Positions 25,890 through 35,082 are shown, counted from the first letter of the stretch. The stretch is 64,000 bases of DNA from Gallintestinimicrobium propionicum (GCF_025567525.1 NZ_JAOQJY010000005.1:132889-196888); one strand, 5' to 3'. The notes: generated by a model from the sequence alone, not told the origin. Translations and numbers: made by a program.

Positions 25890-25960
25890 GAATTCAGCCG
25901 GTGCTCAGGCTTGGGACACTCCGACCCATATCTTAGTACCAGGCGGTTAACATTTAAAGG
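25890..25960 (+). promoter_or_regulatory. rpsO leader, possible S15 autoregulatory structure
   Basis: The 92-nt leader can form a stem closed by GGTGCT (25900-25905) and AGTACC (25935-25940), enclosing GGGACACTCCGACCC. Firmicute rpsO genes often have S15-binding leaders; similarity to a known class was not tested. Confidence 0.35.
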
Positions 25961-25971
25961 AGGATTTACCC

Positions 25972-26238
25972 ATGATTTCCAAAGAGAAGAAAGCAGCAAT
26001 CATCAAAGAGTATGCAAGAACCGAAGGCGACACAGGTTCACCGGAAGTTCAGGTTGCAGTCCTGACAGCAAGAATCCAGGAGCTGACCGAGCACTTAAAG
26101 AGCAACCCGAAGGATCATCATTCCAGACGTGGTCTGCTGCAGATGGTAGGTCAGAGACGTGGTCTGCTGGACTATCTGAAGAAGAATGACATCGAGAGAT
26201 ATCGTTCCCTGATCGAGAGACTGGGCATCAGAAAGTAA
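25972..26238 (+). CDS. rpsO: 30S ribosomal protein S15
   Basis: 88 aa, full length. MISKEKKAAIIKEYARTEGDTGSPEVQVAVLTARI and the 16S-binding KDHHSRRGLLQMVGQRRGLLDYL (each split over adjacent helices) are diagnostic. AAAGGAGG precedes the ATG. It stands upstream of pnp, as in most bacteria, but a terminator separates them. Confidence 0.97.
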   Translation: MISKEKKAAIIKEYARTEGDTGSPEVQVAVLTARIQELTEHLKSNPKDHHSRRGLLQMVGQRRGLLDYLKKNDIERYRSLIERLGIRK

Positions 26239-26247
26239 GACTTGGAG

Positions 26248-26284
26248 ACAGGGCGGAAGCCGTACAGCTTTCTGCCCTGTTTTT
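26248..26284 (+). terminator. rpsO terminator
   Basis: ACAGGGC-GGAAGC pairs with GCTTTC-T-GCCCTGT, followed by TTTTT. It lies between rpsO and pnp. Confidence 0.8.
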
Positions 26285-26533
26285 CGTGCGATATGCTGCA
26301 GCTGCAAAAGAACCCGATGGCAAAAGGTGTTTTGCCGGGGCTGTTGCAAGCAGACAGGGTGTTGCACACGATGCAAAAAGCGGATACCGGAGCAATTCCG
26401 AGACCACTGACAAGCGCATTGAAGCCAGTGTGTTTTTCAGTAGTTTCGGCAGCTTTGTCTTTCGCTTTTTCCATCATCCGAAGCGTTTTCGGAACAATTT
26501 CCAACAACAAGGTAAAAGAAAAGGAGAGACAGA
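26285..26533 (+). other. pnp upstream region, no gene seen
   Basis: About 250 bp without a convincing gene. Open frames exist on both strands, but they run through the rpsO terminator and into pnp. A pnp promoter and leader are expected here; no consensus promoter stood out. Confidence 0.5.
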
Positions 26534-28624
26534 ATGTACAAGACATTTTCCATGGAACTGGCCGGACGTACGTTAAGCGTAGACGTAGGCCGTGTAGCGG
26601 CACAGGCAAATGGCGCTGCATTTATGCACTATGGCGAGACAACCGTGCTTTCCACTGCAACTGCAAGTGAGAAGCCCAGAGAGGGAATCGATTTCTTCCC
26701 CCTGTCCGTTGAATTTGAAGAGAAGCTGTATGCGGTAGGCAAAATCCCCGGCGGCTTCAACAAGAGAGAAGGCAAGGCGAGCGAGAACTCCGTTCTGACC
26801 AGCCGTGTTATCGACCGTCCGATGCGTCCTCTGTTCCCGAAGGATTACAGAAACGACGTTACCTTAAATAACCTGGTTCTGTCCGTAGATCCCGAGTGTC
26901 GTCCTGAGCTGGTGGCAATGATCGGTTCTGCGATTGCAACCTGCATTTCCGATATTCCGTTTGCCGGTCCCTGCGCAATGACACAGGTTGGCATGATCGA
27001 CGGGGAGTTTATTATCAACCCTACTCAGGAACAGTGGAAAAAGGGCGATTTGCAGCTGACTGTCGCTTCCACAAGCGAAAAGGTTATCATGATCGAGGCC
27101 GGTGCAAACGAAGTTCCGGAAGCTGTCATGATCGATGCAATCTACAAAGCCCATGACGTAAACCAGACCCTGATTGAGTTCATCAACAAGATCGTTGCAG
27201 AAGTAGGCAAGCCGAAGCATTCCTACACCAGCTGCGCAGTTCCGCAGGAGCTGTTCGATGCGATGAAAGAGATCGTTCCTCCCGAAGAGATGGAACAGGC
27301 AGTCTTTACCGACGTAAAGCAGGTTCGTGAGGAGAATATCCGTCAGATTACAGCACGTCTGGAAGAGGCTTTTGCGGATAGAGAAGAATGGCTGGCTGTT
27401 TTAGGTGAGGCTGTTTATCAGTACCAGAAAAAGACCGTCCGCAAGATGATCTTAAAGGACCACAAGCGTCCTGACGGCCGTGCAATCACACAGATCCGTC
27501 CTCTGGCTGCAGAAGTAGATATCATTCCGAGAGTACACGGTTCCGCAATGTTTACCCGTGGACAGACTCAGATCTGCAACATCTGTACGCTGGCTCCTCT
27601 GTCTGAGGTTCAGAAGCTGGATGGTCTGGATGAAAACGAAGTATCGAAGCGTTACATGCATCATTATAACTTCCCGTCCTACTCTGTAGGCGAGACAAAG
27701 CCCTCCAGAGGTCCCGGACGTCGTGAAATCGGTCATGGTGCACTGGCTGAGAAGGCTCTGTGCCCGGTAATTCCTTCGGAAGAGGAATTCCCTTATGCAA
27801 TCCGTACCGTATCCGAGACCTTCGAATCCAACGGTTCTACCTCCCAGGCTTCTGTCTGCGCATCTACACTGTCTCTGATGGCAGCGGGCGTTCCGATCAA
27901 GAAGCAGGTTGCTGGTATTTCCTGTGGTCTGGTTACCGGCGATACCGATGATGATTATATCGTCCTGACCGATATCCAGGGCCTGGAAGACTTCTTCGGC
28001 GATATGGACTTCAAGGTAGCAGGTACCCATGACGGTATCACCGCAATTCAGATGGATATCAAGATCCACGGCCTGACAAGACCGATTGTAGAAGAGGCGA
28101 TTGCAAGAACCAAAGAAGCAAGAGAATATATCATCAACGAGATCATGACTCCCTGCATCGCACATCCGAGAGCAGAGGTTGGTAAATATGCACCGAAGAT
28201 CATTTCCATCAAGATCGATCCTGAGAAGATCGGTGATGTTGTTGGTCAGAGAGGCAAGACCATTAACGAGATCATTGCCCGCACCGGTGTAAAGATCGAT
28301 ATCACAGATGACGGCAGCGTTTCCGTATGCGGTACTGATAAGGAAATGATGGACAAAGCCATCGAGATGATCAAAATCATCACCACCGAGTTCCAGGCTG
28401 GGCAGATCTTCAAGGGCAAGGTTGTCAGCATCAAGGAGTTCGGCGCATTCGTTGAGTTCGCACCTGGCAAGGAAGGCATGGTTCACATCTCCAAGATCGC
28501 AAAAGAGCGCATCGACCGCGTGGAAGATGTCCTGACTCTGGGCGACCAGGTTACCGTTGTCTGCCTCGGCAAGGACAAGATGGGCAGAATGAGCTTCTCC
28601 ATGAAGGACGTTGCCCAGGTTTGA
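26534..28624 (+). CDS. pnp: polyribonucleotide nucleotidyltransferase (PNPase)
   Basis: 696-aa 3'-5' phosphorolytic exoribonuclease, trimeric, part of the RNA degradation machinery. It has two RNase PH-like domains (YKTFSMELAGRTLSVDVGRV; RPDGRAITQIRPLAAEVDIIPRVHGSAMFTRGQTQ region), followed by KH (IGDVVGQRGKTINEIIARTG) and S1 (GQIFKGKVVSIKEFGAFVEF) domains at the C-terminus. The catalytic region GDMDFKVAGT is intact. AAAGGAGAG precedes the ATG. Confidence 0.96.
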   Translation: MYKTFSMELAGRTLSVDVGRVAAQANGAAFMHYGETTVLSTATASEKPREGIDFFPLSVEFEEKLYAVGKIPGGFNKREGKASENSVLTSRVIDRPMRPLFPKDYRNDVTLNNLVLSVDPECRPELVAMIGSAIATCISDIPFAGPCAMTQVGMIDGEFIINPTQEQWKKGDLQLTVASTSEKVIMIEAGANEVPEAVMIDAIYKAHDVNQTLIEFINKIVAEVGKPKHSYTSCAVPQELFDAMKEIVPPEEMEQAVFTDVKQVREENIRQITARLEEAFADREEWLAVLGEAVYQYQKKTVRKMILKDHKRPDGRAITQIRPLAAEVDIIPRVHGSAMFTRGQTQICNICTLAPLSEVQKLDGLDENEVSKRYMHHYNFPSYSVGETKPSRGPGRREIGHGALAEKALCPVIPSEEEFPYAIRTVSETFESNGSTSQASVCASTLSLMAAGVPIKKQVAGISCGLVTGDTDDDYIVLTDIQGLEDFFGDMDFKVAGTHDGITAIQMDIKIHGLTRPIVEEAIARTKEAREYIINEIMTPCIAHPRAEVGKYAPKIISIKIDPEKIGDVVGQRGKTINEIIARTGVKIDITDDGSVSVCGTDKEMMDKAIEMIKIITTEFQAGQIFKGKVVSIKEFGAFVEFAPGKEGMVHISKIAKERIDRVEDVLTLGDQVTVVCLGKDKMGRMSFSMKDVAQV

Positions 28625-28720
28625 GAAAATGAACCGCAGCTGAGCAGGCAAGGCACTTCGAAGCCTGAACACGAAGCATAGTAAAAAAACGCTGGTTTCA
28701 GCGTTGAAAAATAGGAAGAA

Positions 28721-28766
28721 AAGGCTCCTGCCTGCAGTATTGTGCTGCGGGCGGGAGCCTTTTTTC
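28721..28766 (+). terminator. pnp terminator
   Basis: AGGCTCCTGCCTGCAG pairs with CTGCGGGCGGGAGCCT, followed by TTTTTT. The stem is long and G+C-rich. Confidence 0.88.
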
Positions 28767-28808
28767 ATTTCATAGGAAAATGCGTCCTATGAAATAAAAA
28801 CGCTCCGC
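28767..28808. repeat. 42-bp hairpin repeat, copy 1
   Basis: Perfect 11-bp stem ATTTCATAGGA / TCCTATGAAAT with a 7-base loop, then AAAAACGCTCCGC. The whole 42 bp recurs at 52825-52866 with one difference (G/A in the loop). It sits between the pnp terminator and the convergent spoVAD. Confidence 0.85.
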
Positions 28809-28833
28809 TTAGGATGTTGGACGCGTGCGACGC

Positions 28834-29895
28834 TCAGATTGCTTCCAGCAGGAGCGCGTGGGCGATGCCTGGGACGCTCTGCCCCTCGTTGTAGCTCGTT
28901 TTGGAAAGCAGCGCACCGGTGGGAACGAATAGAATCCGCTTCCACTTTTTTTCGGAAAGCTGTTTTAACAAAAATGCAGACAGAACGGACGCGCTGCAGC
29001 CGCAGCCGGAGCCGCCCGCGTGCGTGTCCTGCTTTTTGCAGTCGTAAATTTCGATGCCGCAGTCCATATGGCGCTCCCCAAGGTCGATACCGGAGGTCTG
29101 TAAAAGGTCTAAGAGGACGCGCTGTCCGACTTTTCCGAGATCACCGGTCACAATTTTGTCATAATCGTTCGGTGCGGTGCCGAAATCTTCGAAATGCTGC
29201 CGGATGGTGTCCGCGGCGGCGGGAGCCATGCAGGCGCCCATGTTCATGGAATCCCGCAGACCGTAATCGACAATTTTTCCGGGAGTAAGGCCTGTGATCA
29301 TCGCGCGATCATGCCCAGATGGAGCGTTTGCGAGGATGAACGCACCGCTTCCGGTCACAGTCCAGGAGGCGGAAAGCGGCCGCTGATTGCCGTAGCCGAG
29401 CGGAAAACGGAATTCCTTTTCTGCGCTGGCGAAATGGCTGCTTGTGACGCAGGCGGCAAAATCCGCAAAGCTGCCGGAAACGGCGAGGCTCGCGAGTGTG
29501 AGCGACAGCCCGCAGGTGGAGCAGGCGCCGTAGAGCCCGAAAAGCGGGCGTTCATACTGCATCAGCCCAAAGCTTGTGGCGATACTCTGTCCGAGCAGGT
29601 CACCTGCAAAAAGATATCGGATATCCGTAGAATGCAGTCCAGCCTTTTGGAGCGCCAGATGCAGGGCGTCGCGCTGCAGACTGCTTTCCGCATCCTCCCA
29701 GGTATCGCAGCCAAACAGGTCGTCTTCTCCTGCAAAGTCAAACAGCTCCCCGAGCGGTCCCTGCTTTTCTCGGCTGCCGACGACAGAGGCGCTGGAGCGG
29801 ATATAGACCGGGACAGGAAGACGGATGCTCTGCCTGCCGCAGGCAAACAGTGCTGCAGGGCGGGAACAGAAAGAAGTTTCAGTCGTTTTATTCAT
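28834..29895 (-). CDS. spoVAD: stage V sporulation protein AD
   Basis: 353-aa thiolase-fold protein that binds dipicolinic acid and is needed to load it into the forespore and release it on germination. Recognised by SASVVGSREKQGPLGELFD, DTWEDAESSLQRDAL, LFGLYGACSTCGLSLTLASL, FRFPLGYGNQRPLSASWTVTGSGA (in parts) and the Cys/Gly-rich HAGGSGCGCSASVLSA near the C-terminus. AAGGGAG lies about 12 bases before the ATG. Usually spoVAD lies in a spoVAC-AD-AE group; neither partner is next to it here. It converges on pnp and diverges from the MATE gene. Confidence 0.9.
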   Translation of the reverse strand: MNKTTETSFCSRPAALFACGRQSIRLPVPVYIRSSASVVGSREKQGPLGELFDFAGEDDLFGCDTWEDAESSLQRDALHLALQKAGLHSTDIRYLFAGDLLGQSIATSFGLMQYERPLFGLYGACSTCGLSLTLASLAVSGSFADFAACVTSSHFASAEKEFRFPLGYGNQRPLSASWTVTGSGAFILANAPSGHDRAMITGLTPGKIVDYGLRDSMNMGACMAPAAADTIRQHFEDFGTAPNDYDKIVTGDLGKVGQRVLLDLLQTSGIDLGERHMDCGIEIYDCKKQDTHAGGSGCGCSASVLSAFLLKQLSEKKWKRILFVPTGALLSKTSYNEGQSVPGIAHALLLEAI

Positions 29896-30086
29896 GGTAA
29901 TTTTCTAATCTCCCTTTCGAAAACGTTTCTGAGAACAGTATTGGTTCATTTATGAATTTCATACCAAAAAAGAACTGTACAAACAGGAAAACCTACTATA
30001 CAATAAGGGCTGATTAGATGCCGGGATGCGTAGGTGAAAAAATCCGTAAGGCATCTTTTGATACCTTATAACAGGAGCAAAAGAAG

Positions 30087-31451
30087 ATGGCAAAGGATAG
30101 GACAAAAGATTTGACCCAGGGAACTCCCTGGAAGGTGATTGCCGGGTTTTCACTGCCGGTAATCGGTGGAAATCTGTTCCAACTGTTCTATACGCTGGCA
30201 GACAGTATGATTGTCGGAAGGACGCTGGGGGCGGATGCGCTGGCTGCGGTCGGGGCTACGGCGACGATCGTATATTTTGTGCTGTGCTTCATTCAGGGAC
30301 TGACCGGCGGATGTGGAATTTTACTGGGACAGGCATTCGGCGCGGGAAATGAAAAACAGGTACGCGAATCCGTATCGGCGTCTGTATGGATCAGCGCGCT
30401 GTTTACAATCGTATTGACGGTTCTGTGCTGTAGCATGGTGCATCCGATTCTGCGGATGTTAAACACGCCGGTGGATATTTACGACCGGACGTATACCTAC
30501 CTGTTTATTATCTTTCTGGGAAACGGCGCTACGGTCTTTTATAATATGATTTCCAATATTCTGCGCGCGTTGGGAGATTCCCGGACACCGCTGTATTTTC
30601 TGATTTTTTCTTCGGTGTTAAATGTTGTGCTGGACGTGGTATTTATCGTTCCGTTCGGCATGGACGTGGCGGGAGCTGCATGGGCGACCGTGCTGGCGCA
30701 GGCAATTTCCGCGGCATTGTGCATTGTGTTTGCGCTGAAACGTTTTACAATCCTGCATTTTTCTGCGAGAGAATGGTGGTTTTCTGCAGAGGCGGCATGG
30801 CGTCATTTAAAAGTCGGATTCCCGATGGGATTCCAGATGTCCGTCATGTGTATCGGTCAACTTGCGATGCAGGCGGCGGTCAACCGGATCGGTACGAGTG
30901 CGATTGCAGGCTATACGGCGGCAAACAAGGTGGATCAGCTCTCCGTTTTAGTGGATAACGCGGTCGGAATCGGCATCGCCAACTATGTTGCGCAAAACTA
31001 TGGTGCAGGCAAAATGGACCGGATCAAAAAAGGTGTATGGCATTGCTTTTTAATGCTGACGGCGATGAATTTTGCGATGGGAGCGCTGCTTTTACTGGGA
31101 CAGAACTTCGTTGTCCCGATGTTTGTCACAAACCCGACGGCGGAAATCATGCAGTATTCCAAAGATTATCTGTTCACGGTTGTGCCGTTTTATTTCTTTC
31201 TGGGGGCGCTGCTTGTTTACCGCACCGCGATCCAGAGCGTGGGCAATACCTGGGCACCGTTTGCAGCCTGCGTGATTGAGCTGGCTGCGAGAATTCTGTG
31301 TGCGTCTGTGTTGTCCGTTCCGTTTGGCTACCGTGCCGTCTGCTTTGCAACTCCATTTGCATGGCTGACCGCCCTTTCCTTACTGATTCCGGTTTATATC
31401 GTCCTGATCCGGAAGCTGGATGGTGGACAAAGCACCCAAACAAAAACCTGA
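30087..31451 (+). CDS. MATE-family multidrug/Na+ antiporter
   Basis: 454-aa integral membrane exporter with about 12 hydrophobic segments in two MatE halves. Typical features are GTPWKVIAGFSLPVIGGNLFQLFYTLADSMIVGRTLG in the first helix region (in parts), the first-half end SDSRTPLYFLI-like GDSRTPLYFLIFSSVLNVVLD, and the second-half GFPMGFQMSVMC. AGGAG precedes the ATG. Drug or metabolite substrates cannot be predicted. Ends 13 bp before hflX, so co-transcription is likely. Confidence 0.9.
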   Translation: MAKDRTKDLTQGTPWKVIAGFSLPVIGGNLFQLFYTLADSMIVGRTLGADALAAVGATATIVYFVLCFIQGLTGGCGILLGQAFGAGNEKQVRESVSASVWISALFTIVLTVLCCSMVHPILRMLNTPVDIYDRTYTYLFIIFLGNGATVFYNMISNILRALGDSRTPLYFLIFSSVLNVVLDVVFIVPFGMDVAGAAWATVLAQAISAALCIVFALKRFTILHFSAREWWFSAEAAWRHLKVGFPMGFQMSVMCIGQLAMQAAVNRIGTSAIAGYTAANKVDQLSVLVDNAVGIGIANYVAQNYGAGKMDRIKKGVWHCFLMLTAMNFAMGALLLLGQNFVVPMFVTNPTAEIMQYSKDYLFTVVPFYFFLGALLVYRTAIQSVGNTWAPFAACVIELAARILCASVLSVPFGYRAVCFATPFAWLTALSLLIPVYIVLIRKLDGGQSTQTKT

Positions 31452-31464
31452 ACAGGAGGTATCA

Positions 31465-32793
31465 ATGCAAAAAGCAATATTAGTAGGGGTTAATCTAAAC
31501 GAAAATCTGGATTTTGACCATTCGATGGAGGAGCTGGAAAACCTTGCGGAGGCGTGTGAGATCGAAGCAGCGGCGCAGGTTGTGCAGAATCTTCCGATGG
31601 TCAATAATGCCTTTTATATCGGGACAGGAAAGGTGGAAGAGGTCAAAAATCTGGTTTCCATGCTGGATGCAGACTGCGTGATTTTTGACAACTCCCTGAC
31701 ACCGTCCCAACAGAGAAACCTGCAGAATCAGCTGGAGGTTCCGGTCTGGGATCGGACGAACCTGATTCTGGAAATTTTTGACAGGCGCGCTCGGACAAAA
31801 GAAGCCCGTCTGCAGGTCGAAAGTGCGAATCTTCAGTATCTTCTGCCGCGTCTGGTCGGAATGCGGGATGCGCTTTCCAGACAGGGCGGCGGCGCCGGAG
31901 CGGGCGGCGGTGCCGGTGCCGGCGGTGGTCTTTCCAACAAGGGTGCCGGTGAAAAGAAGCTGGAGCTCGACCGCAGAAGGATTGAAAAGCGTATCAGCGA
32001 GCTGAACCGGGAATTAAAGGTCATGGAAAAGGACCGGGAGACACAGCGCAAGCGCCGGAAAGAAAGCGAACTGCCGTCGGTGGCTCTGGTAGGCTATACA
32101 AACGCGGGTAAGTCGACGCTGATGAACAAAATGTTGGACATCTGGATGGGCGACACGGAGAAAAAGGTTCTGGAAAAGGATATGCTGTTCGCCACGCTGG
32201 ATACGACGGTGCGCAGAATCAGCCCCGGAGATAACCGGGATTTTCTGCTGTCGGATACGGTAGGGTTTATCAGCCAGCTGCCGCATACGCTGGTCAAGGC
32301 ATTCCGCTCCACACTGGAAGAAGCATGCACGGCAGATCTGCTGCTGCAGGTGGTCGATTTTTCCGATCCGCATCACCGAGAGCAGATGGAGGTGACACAA
32401 GAGACGTTAAAAGAGCTGCAGGCGGGACAGATTCCCTGTCTGTATGTGATGAATAAAGCCGATCTTGTGATGGAAGAAAGCGAGCTTCCCAAAGTTTTAG
32501 GCGATCGGATTTATCTGTCTGCGAAGCAGGGAATTGGGCTTGCCGAATTGCTGGAGCTGATTCAGAAGAAGCTGTTTGGCGATTACCGGGAATGCACGTT
32601 TTTGATTCCGTATACGGATGGTGCGGCGGTTTCGAGGCTGCAGGAGCAGGCGCTTGTGCGCAGCATTTCCTATGAGGCAGACGGCGTGCTGATTTCCGTG
32701 TCGTGTAAAGAAAGCGACGCCGGGCGGTATGCAGCGTATGCGGTAAGTACCTCGGACGATGCGGAAACGGCGTTTGAAAGGGAAGGCGCGTAG
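31465..32793 (+). CDS. hflX: ribosome-associated GTPase HflX
   Basis: 442-aa GTPase that binds 50S/70S ribosomes and can split stalled ones. N-terminal HflX domain (FYIGTGKVEEVKNLV, VIFDNSLTPSQQRNL, DRTNLILEIFDRRARTKEA), Gly-rich linker, helical pair, then G domain: VGYTNAGKSTLMNKML, DTVGFISQLPHTLVKAF, NKADLV. The linker reads GGGAGAGGGAGAGGG, where most homologues have GGxGTRGPGE. ATG 31465 follows AGGAGG; the longer frame from 31420 is inside the MATE gene. Confidence 0.92.
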   Translation: MQKAILVGVNLNENLDFDHSMEELENLAEACEIEAAAQVVQNLPMVNNAFYIGTGKVEEVKNLVSMLDADCVIFDNSLTPSQQRNLQNQLEVPVWDRTNLILEIFDRRARTKEARLQVESANLQYLLPRLVGMRDALSRQGGGAGAGGGAGAGGGLSNKGAGEKKLELDRRRIEKRISELNRELKVMEKDRETQRKRRKESELPSVALVGYTNAGKSTLMNKMLDIWMGDTEKKVLEKDMLFATLDTTVRRISPGDNRDFLLSDTVGFISQLPHTLVKAFRSTLEEACTADLLLQVVDFSDPHHREQMEVTQETLKELQAGQIPCLYVMNKADLVMEESELPKVLGDRIYLSAKQGIGLAELLELIQKKLFGDYRECTFLIPYTDGAAVSRLQEQALVRSISYEADGVLISVSCKESDAGRYAAYAVSTSDDAETAFEREGA

Positions 32794-32889
32794 GGGGCGG
32801 CTGGCAGCTCATGACATGAGGCATGTGTGGATGGAAAGTGTGCAGCCATTGTGTTTCGAAAGCAGGCTTGCACAGAAAGAAGGCAAAGT

Positions 32890-33126
32890 ATGGGTGTCAG
32901 AATGATGGAGTTTAAAATGGAGCGCCCGGGTCTGTTAAAAGAGGGCGACCATGTGACCGTGACGGAGGGCGTACTTCCGAGCAATTATTATTATACGATC
33001 GATCCGTCCCTTGCGATGTCGGGCAATTATCCGTTCCGGGAGCGTTTGCTTGCGAGGGAGGGCGATGTGACGAGCGTTGTAGAAAATCCAAGGGGATTTT
33101 ATGTGACTGTGGCATTTTCGGAGTGA
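32890..33126 (+). CDS. small conserved-looking protein of unknown function
   Basis: 78 aa: an acidic/hydrophobic N-terminus, then LKEGDHVTVTEGVLPSNYYYTI, a Tyr-rich stretch and a basic segment FRERLLAREGDVTSVVE ending in FYVTVAFSE. The pattern suggests a small beta-barrel, but no family is recognised. AAGGC weakly supports ATG 32890; ATGs at 32902 and 32905 are alternatives. It lies between hflX and ridA, and the ridA promoter overlaps its stop codon. Confidence 0.55.
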   Translation: MGVRMMEFKMERPGLLKEGDHVTVTEGVLPSNYYYTIDPSLAMSGNYPFRERLLAREGDVTSVVENPRGFYVTVAFSE

Positions 33127-33152
33127 CAGTACAGGAAAAAGCGTGCTATACT
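33123..33152 (+). promoter_or_regulatory. promoter for ridA
   Basis: GTGACA (33123-33128), 18-base spacer and TGC-TATACT with an extended -10 (33147-33152). The -35 overlaps the stop codon of the 78-aa gene. Confidence 0.6.
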
Positions 33153-33200
33153 AAAAAACGAAAGCCCCGAAGCGGGACGTACCCAGAGGAGGAAAAAGAC

Positions 33201-33581
33201 ATGTTTAAAGTAATTTCAACTGTGAAAGCACCGGCTGCAATCGGCCCTTATTCTCAGGCGATCGTTGCAGGAGATTTCTTATTTGCATCCGGACAGATTC
33301 CGATCAACCCGGCAAACGGAGCGATCGAAGCGGAAGGCATCGAGGCGCAGACAGAGCAGGTCATGAAAAATATCGGCGCAATTTTGACTGAGGCCGGAAC
33401 CAACTATACCCATGTGGTAAAGACAACCTGCTTTTTGGATGATATGGGCGATTTCGCTGCATTTAACGCAGTATACGAAAAATATTTTACCGGAAAGCCC
33501 GCAAGAAGCTGTGTTGCAGTGAAAAAGCTTCCCAAGGATGTTTTATGTGAAGTAGAAGTAGTCGCTTATTTAGGAGAATAA
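33201..33581 (+). CDS. ridA: RidA-family enamine/imine deaminase
   Basis: 126-aa trimeric cytosolic enzyme that hydrolyses reactive enamines made by PLP enzymes. Signature GPYSQAIVAGDFLFASGQIPINPANG, split around residues 15-40, plus VVKTTCFLDDMGDFAAFNAVYEKYF and ARSCVAVKKLPKDVLCEVEVVAYL with the key Arg. AGAGGAGG precedes ATG 33201; upstream in-frame codons are promoter sequence. Confidence 0.93.
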   Translation: MFKVISTVKAPAAIGPYSQAIVAGDFLFASGQIPINPANGAIEAEGIEAQTEQVMKNIGAILTEAGTNYTHVVKTTCFLDDMGDFAAFNAVYEKYFTGKPARSCVAVKKLPKDVLCEVEVVAYLGE

Positions 33582-33585
33582 TCCT

Positions 33586-34083
33586 ATGAAAAATCTGATA
33601 CTGATTGGCATGCCCGGCGCAGGAAAAAGCACGGTCGGTGTCGTGCTTGCAAAGCAGCAGGGATATCATTTCGTGGATTCCGATCTGGTCATTCAGGAGC
33701 AAACCGGACTTTTACTGCATGAGATCATAGAACAGCAGGGCGACGACGGTTTCCGGCAGGTGGAAAACCGGATCAATGCGGATCTGGCAGTCAAGCATTC
33801 TGTCATTGCGACCGGCGGCAGCGTGATTTATGGGCGGGAAGCCATGCAGCATCTGAAAAAAATCGGTGTTGTAATCTATCTGAAGCTGTCGTGCGAATCG
33901 ATCGCAGCGCGTCTGGGCGATCTGCGCAAACGCGGCATTACGCTGCGGGAGGGACAGACGCTGCAGCAGCTTTACGATGAGCGTGTCCCGCTATACGAGC
34001 GTTATGCGGACATTACAGTGGACTGTGAAAACAAAAGTATTCGGGAGATTGTTGCAGAGATTGTGGCAAGACTGCCGAAGTGA
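33586..34083 (+). CDS. aroK: shikimate kinase
   Basis: 165-aa P-loop kinase of the aromatic amino acid pathway. ILIGMPGAGKSTVGVVLA (Walker A), FVDSDLVIQ, ATGGSVIYGREAM and the lid RKRGITLREGQTL are present. It differs from canonical AroK in having IATGGSV instead of GGG, so a related sugar/acid kinase is possible. AGGAG precedes the ATG; 4 bp after ridA, with which it is surely co-transcribed. Confidence 0.8.
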   Translation: MKNLILIGMPGAGKSTVGVVLAKQQGYHFVDSDLVIQEQTGLLLHEIIEQQGDDGFRQVENRINADLAVKHSVIATGGSVIYGREAMQHLKKIGVVIYLKLSCESIAARLGDLRKRGITLREGQTLQQLYDERVPLYERYADITVDCENKSIREIVAEIVARLPK

Positions 34084-34101
34084 CAACAGGGGACAAGACA
34101 A

Positions 34102-35028
34102 ATGAAACAGCAGTTTGAATCTGTACGGAGCGGCTTTTTGCTGCTTCTTGCCGCATTTATCTGGGGCATTGCCTTTGTGGCGCAGAGTGTTGGAATGGAT
34201 TACATGGGGCCGTGTACGTTTAATGCATCTCGGTTTTTAATTGGCGGCGTTGTGCTCCTGCCGGTGATCTGGACAAAAGAACGGATGGAAGCAAAAAAAG
34301 GCGCAACAGGAGCTCCTGCGAAAAAAAATAAATCCGGTGCGCTTTTGCCTGGCGGCGTATGCTGCGGTATCGCGCTGTGTGCGGCAAGCCTTCTGCAGCA
34401 GTTTGGTATCCGGTATACGTCAGTGGGAAAAGCAGGATTCCTGACGACGCTCTATATCGTTATCGTGCCGCTGCTCGGGATTTTTGTGCGCCGCATTCCA
34501 GGTGTGAAGGTATGGTGCAGCGTTGTGGTTGCGTTAATCGGAATGTATCTTCTATGTATTTCCGGAAGCGTTCGGATCGGACTGGGGGATGCGCTGGTGA
34601 TTGGCTGCGCGTTAGTATTTTCTATTCATATTCTGGTGGTGGATCATTTCGCAGAGCAGGTGGATGGCGTAAAGCTTTCGTGTCTGCAGTTTCTGACGAG
34701 CGGTGTCATCTGTCTGGTGCTTGCGTTTTTGACGGAGCATCCGTCCTGGGATGCATTGTTTGCCGGAATCGTGCCGGTTTTATACGCGGGCGTTCTGTCC
34801 AGCGGCGTTGGGTATACGCTTCAGGTTGTTGGACAGAAAAAAGTGGAGCCAACAGCGGCATCCCTGCTTTTGAGCATGGAATCTGTTTTTTCCGTGCTGG
34901 CAGGCTGGGTGATTCTGGGACAGAAGCTTTCGGCGCGGGAGCTTTTTGGCTGCGCGCTCGTGTTTGCGGCGGTGATCTGTGTACAGCTTCCGGATAAAAA
35001 GAAAGCAAAACAGGTGGAAACAGCCTGA
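34102..35028 (+). CDS. EamA/DMT-family transporter
   Basis: 308-aa membrane protein with about ten helices in two EamA repeats. Repeat 1 starts LLLLAAFIWGIAFVAQSVGMDYMGP (in parts), and repeat 2 is near residues 155-290 with LLLSMESVFSVLAGWVILGQKLS, the usual end signature. A charged insert (KERMEAKKGATGAPAKKNKSG) lies between helices 2 and 3. GGGGAC precedes the ATG. Probably exports an amino acid or metabolite; substrate unknown. Confidence 0.86.
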   Translation: MKQQFESVRSGFLLLLAAFIWGIAFVAQSVGMDYMGPCTFNASRFLIGGVVLLPVIWTKERMEAKKGATGAPAKKNKSGALLPGGVCCGIALCAASLLQQFGIRYTSVGKAGFLTTLYIVIVPLLGIFVRRIPGVKVWCSVVVALIGMYLLCISGSVRIGLGDALVIGCALVFSIHILVVDHFAEQVDGVKLSCLQFLTSGVICLVLAFLTEHPSWDALFAGIVPVLYAGVLSSGVGYTLQVVGQKKVEPTAASLLLSMESVFSVLAGWVILGQKLSARELFGCALVFAAVICVQLPDKKKAKQVETA

Positions 35029-35082
35029 AAAGTGGCGTGTATTGCACGAAAAGATGTATACTTCAGAAGGGAGAAGATGGGG

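Noticed and set aside
26242..26670. 142-codon open frame upstream of pnp, plus a minus-strand counterpart
   Set aside because: Both run through the rpsO terminator or into pnp, and neither shows domain-like composition.
27452..28768. 438-codon open frame on the minus strand
   Set aside because: It lies opposite pnp, which has full family motifs and strong codon bias; the frame has no family look and crosses the pnp terminator.
32294..32824. 176-codon minus-strand frame over the end of hflX
   Set aside because: Shadow of hflX; Pro/Arg/Ser-rich composition from the opposite strand.
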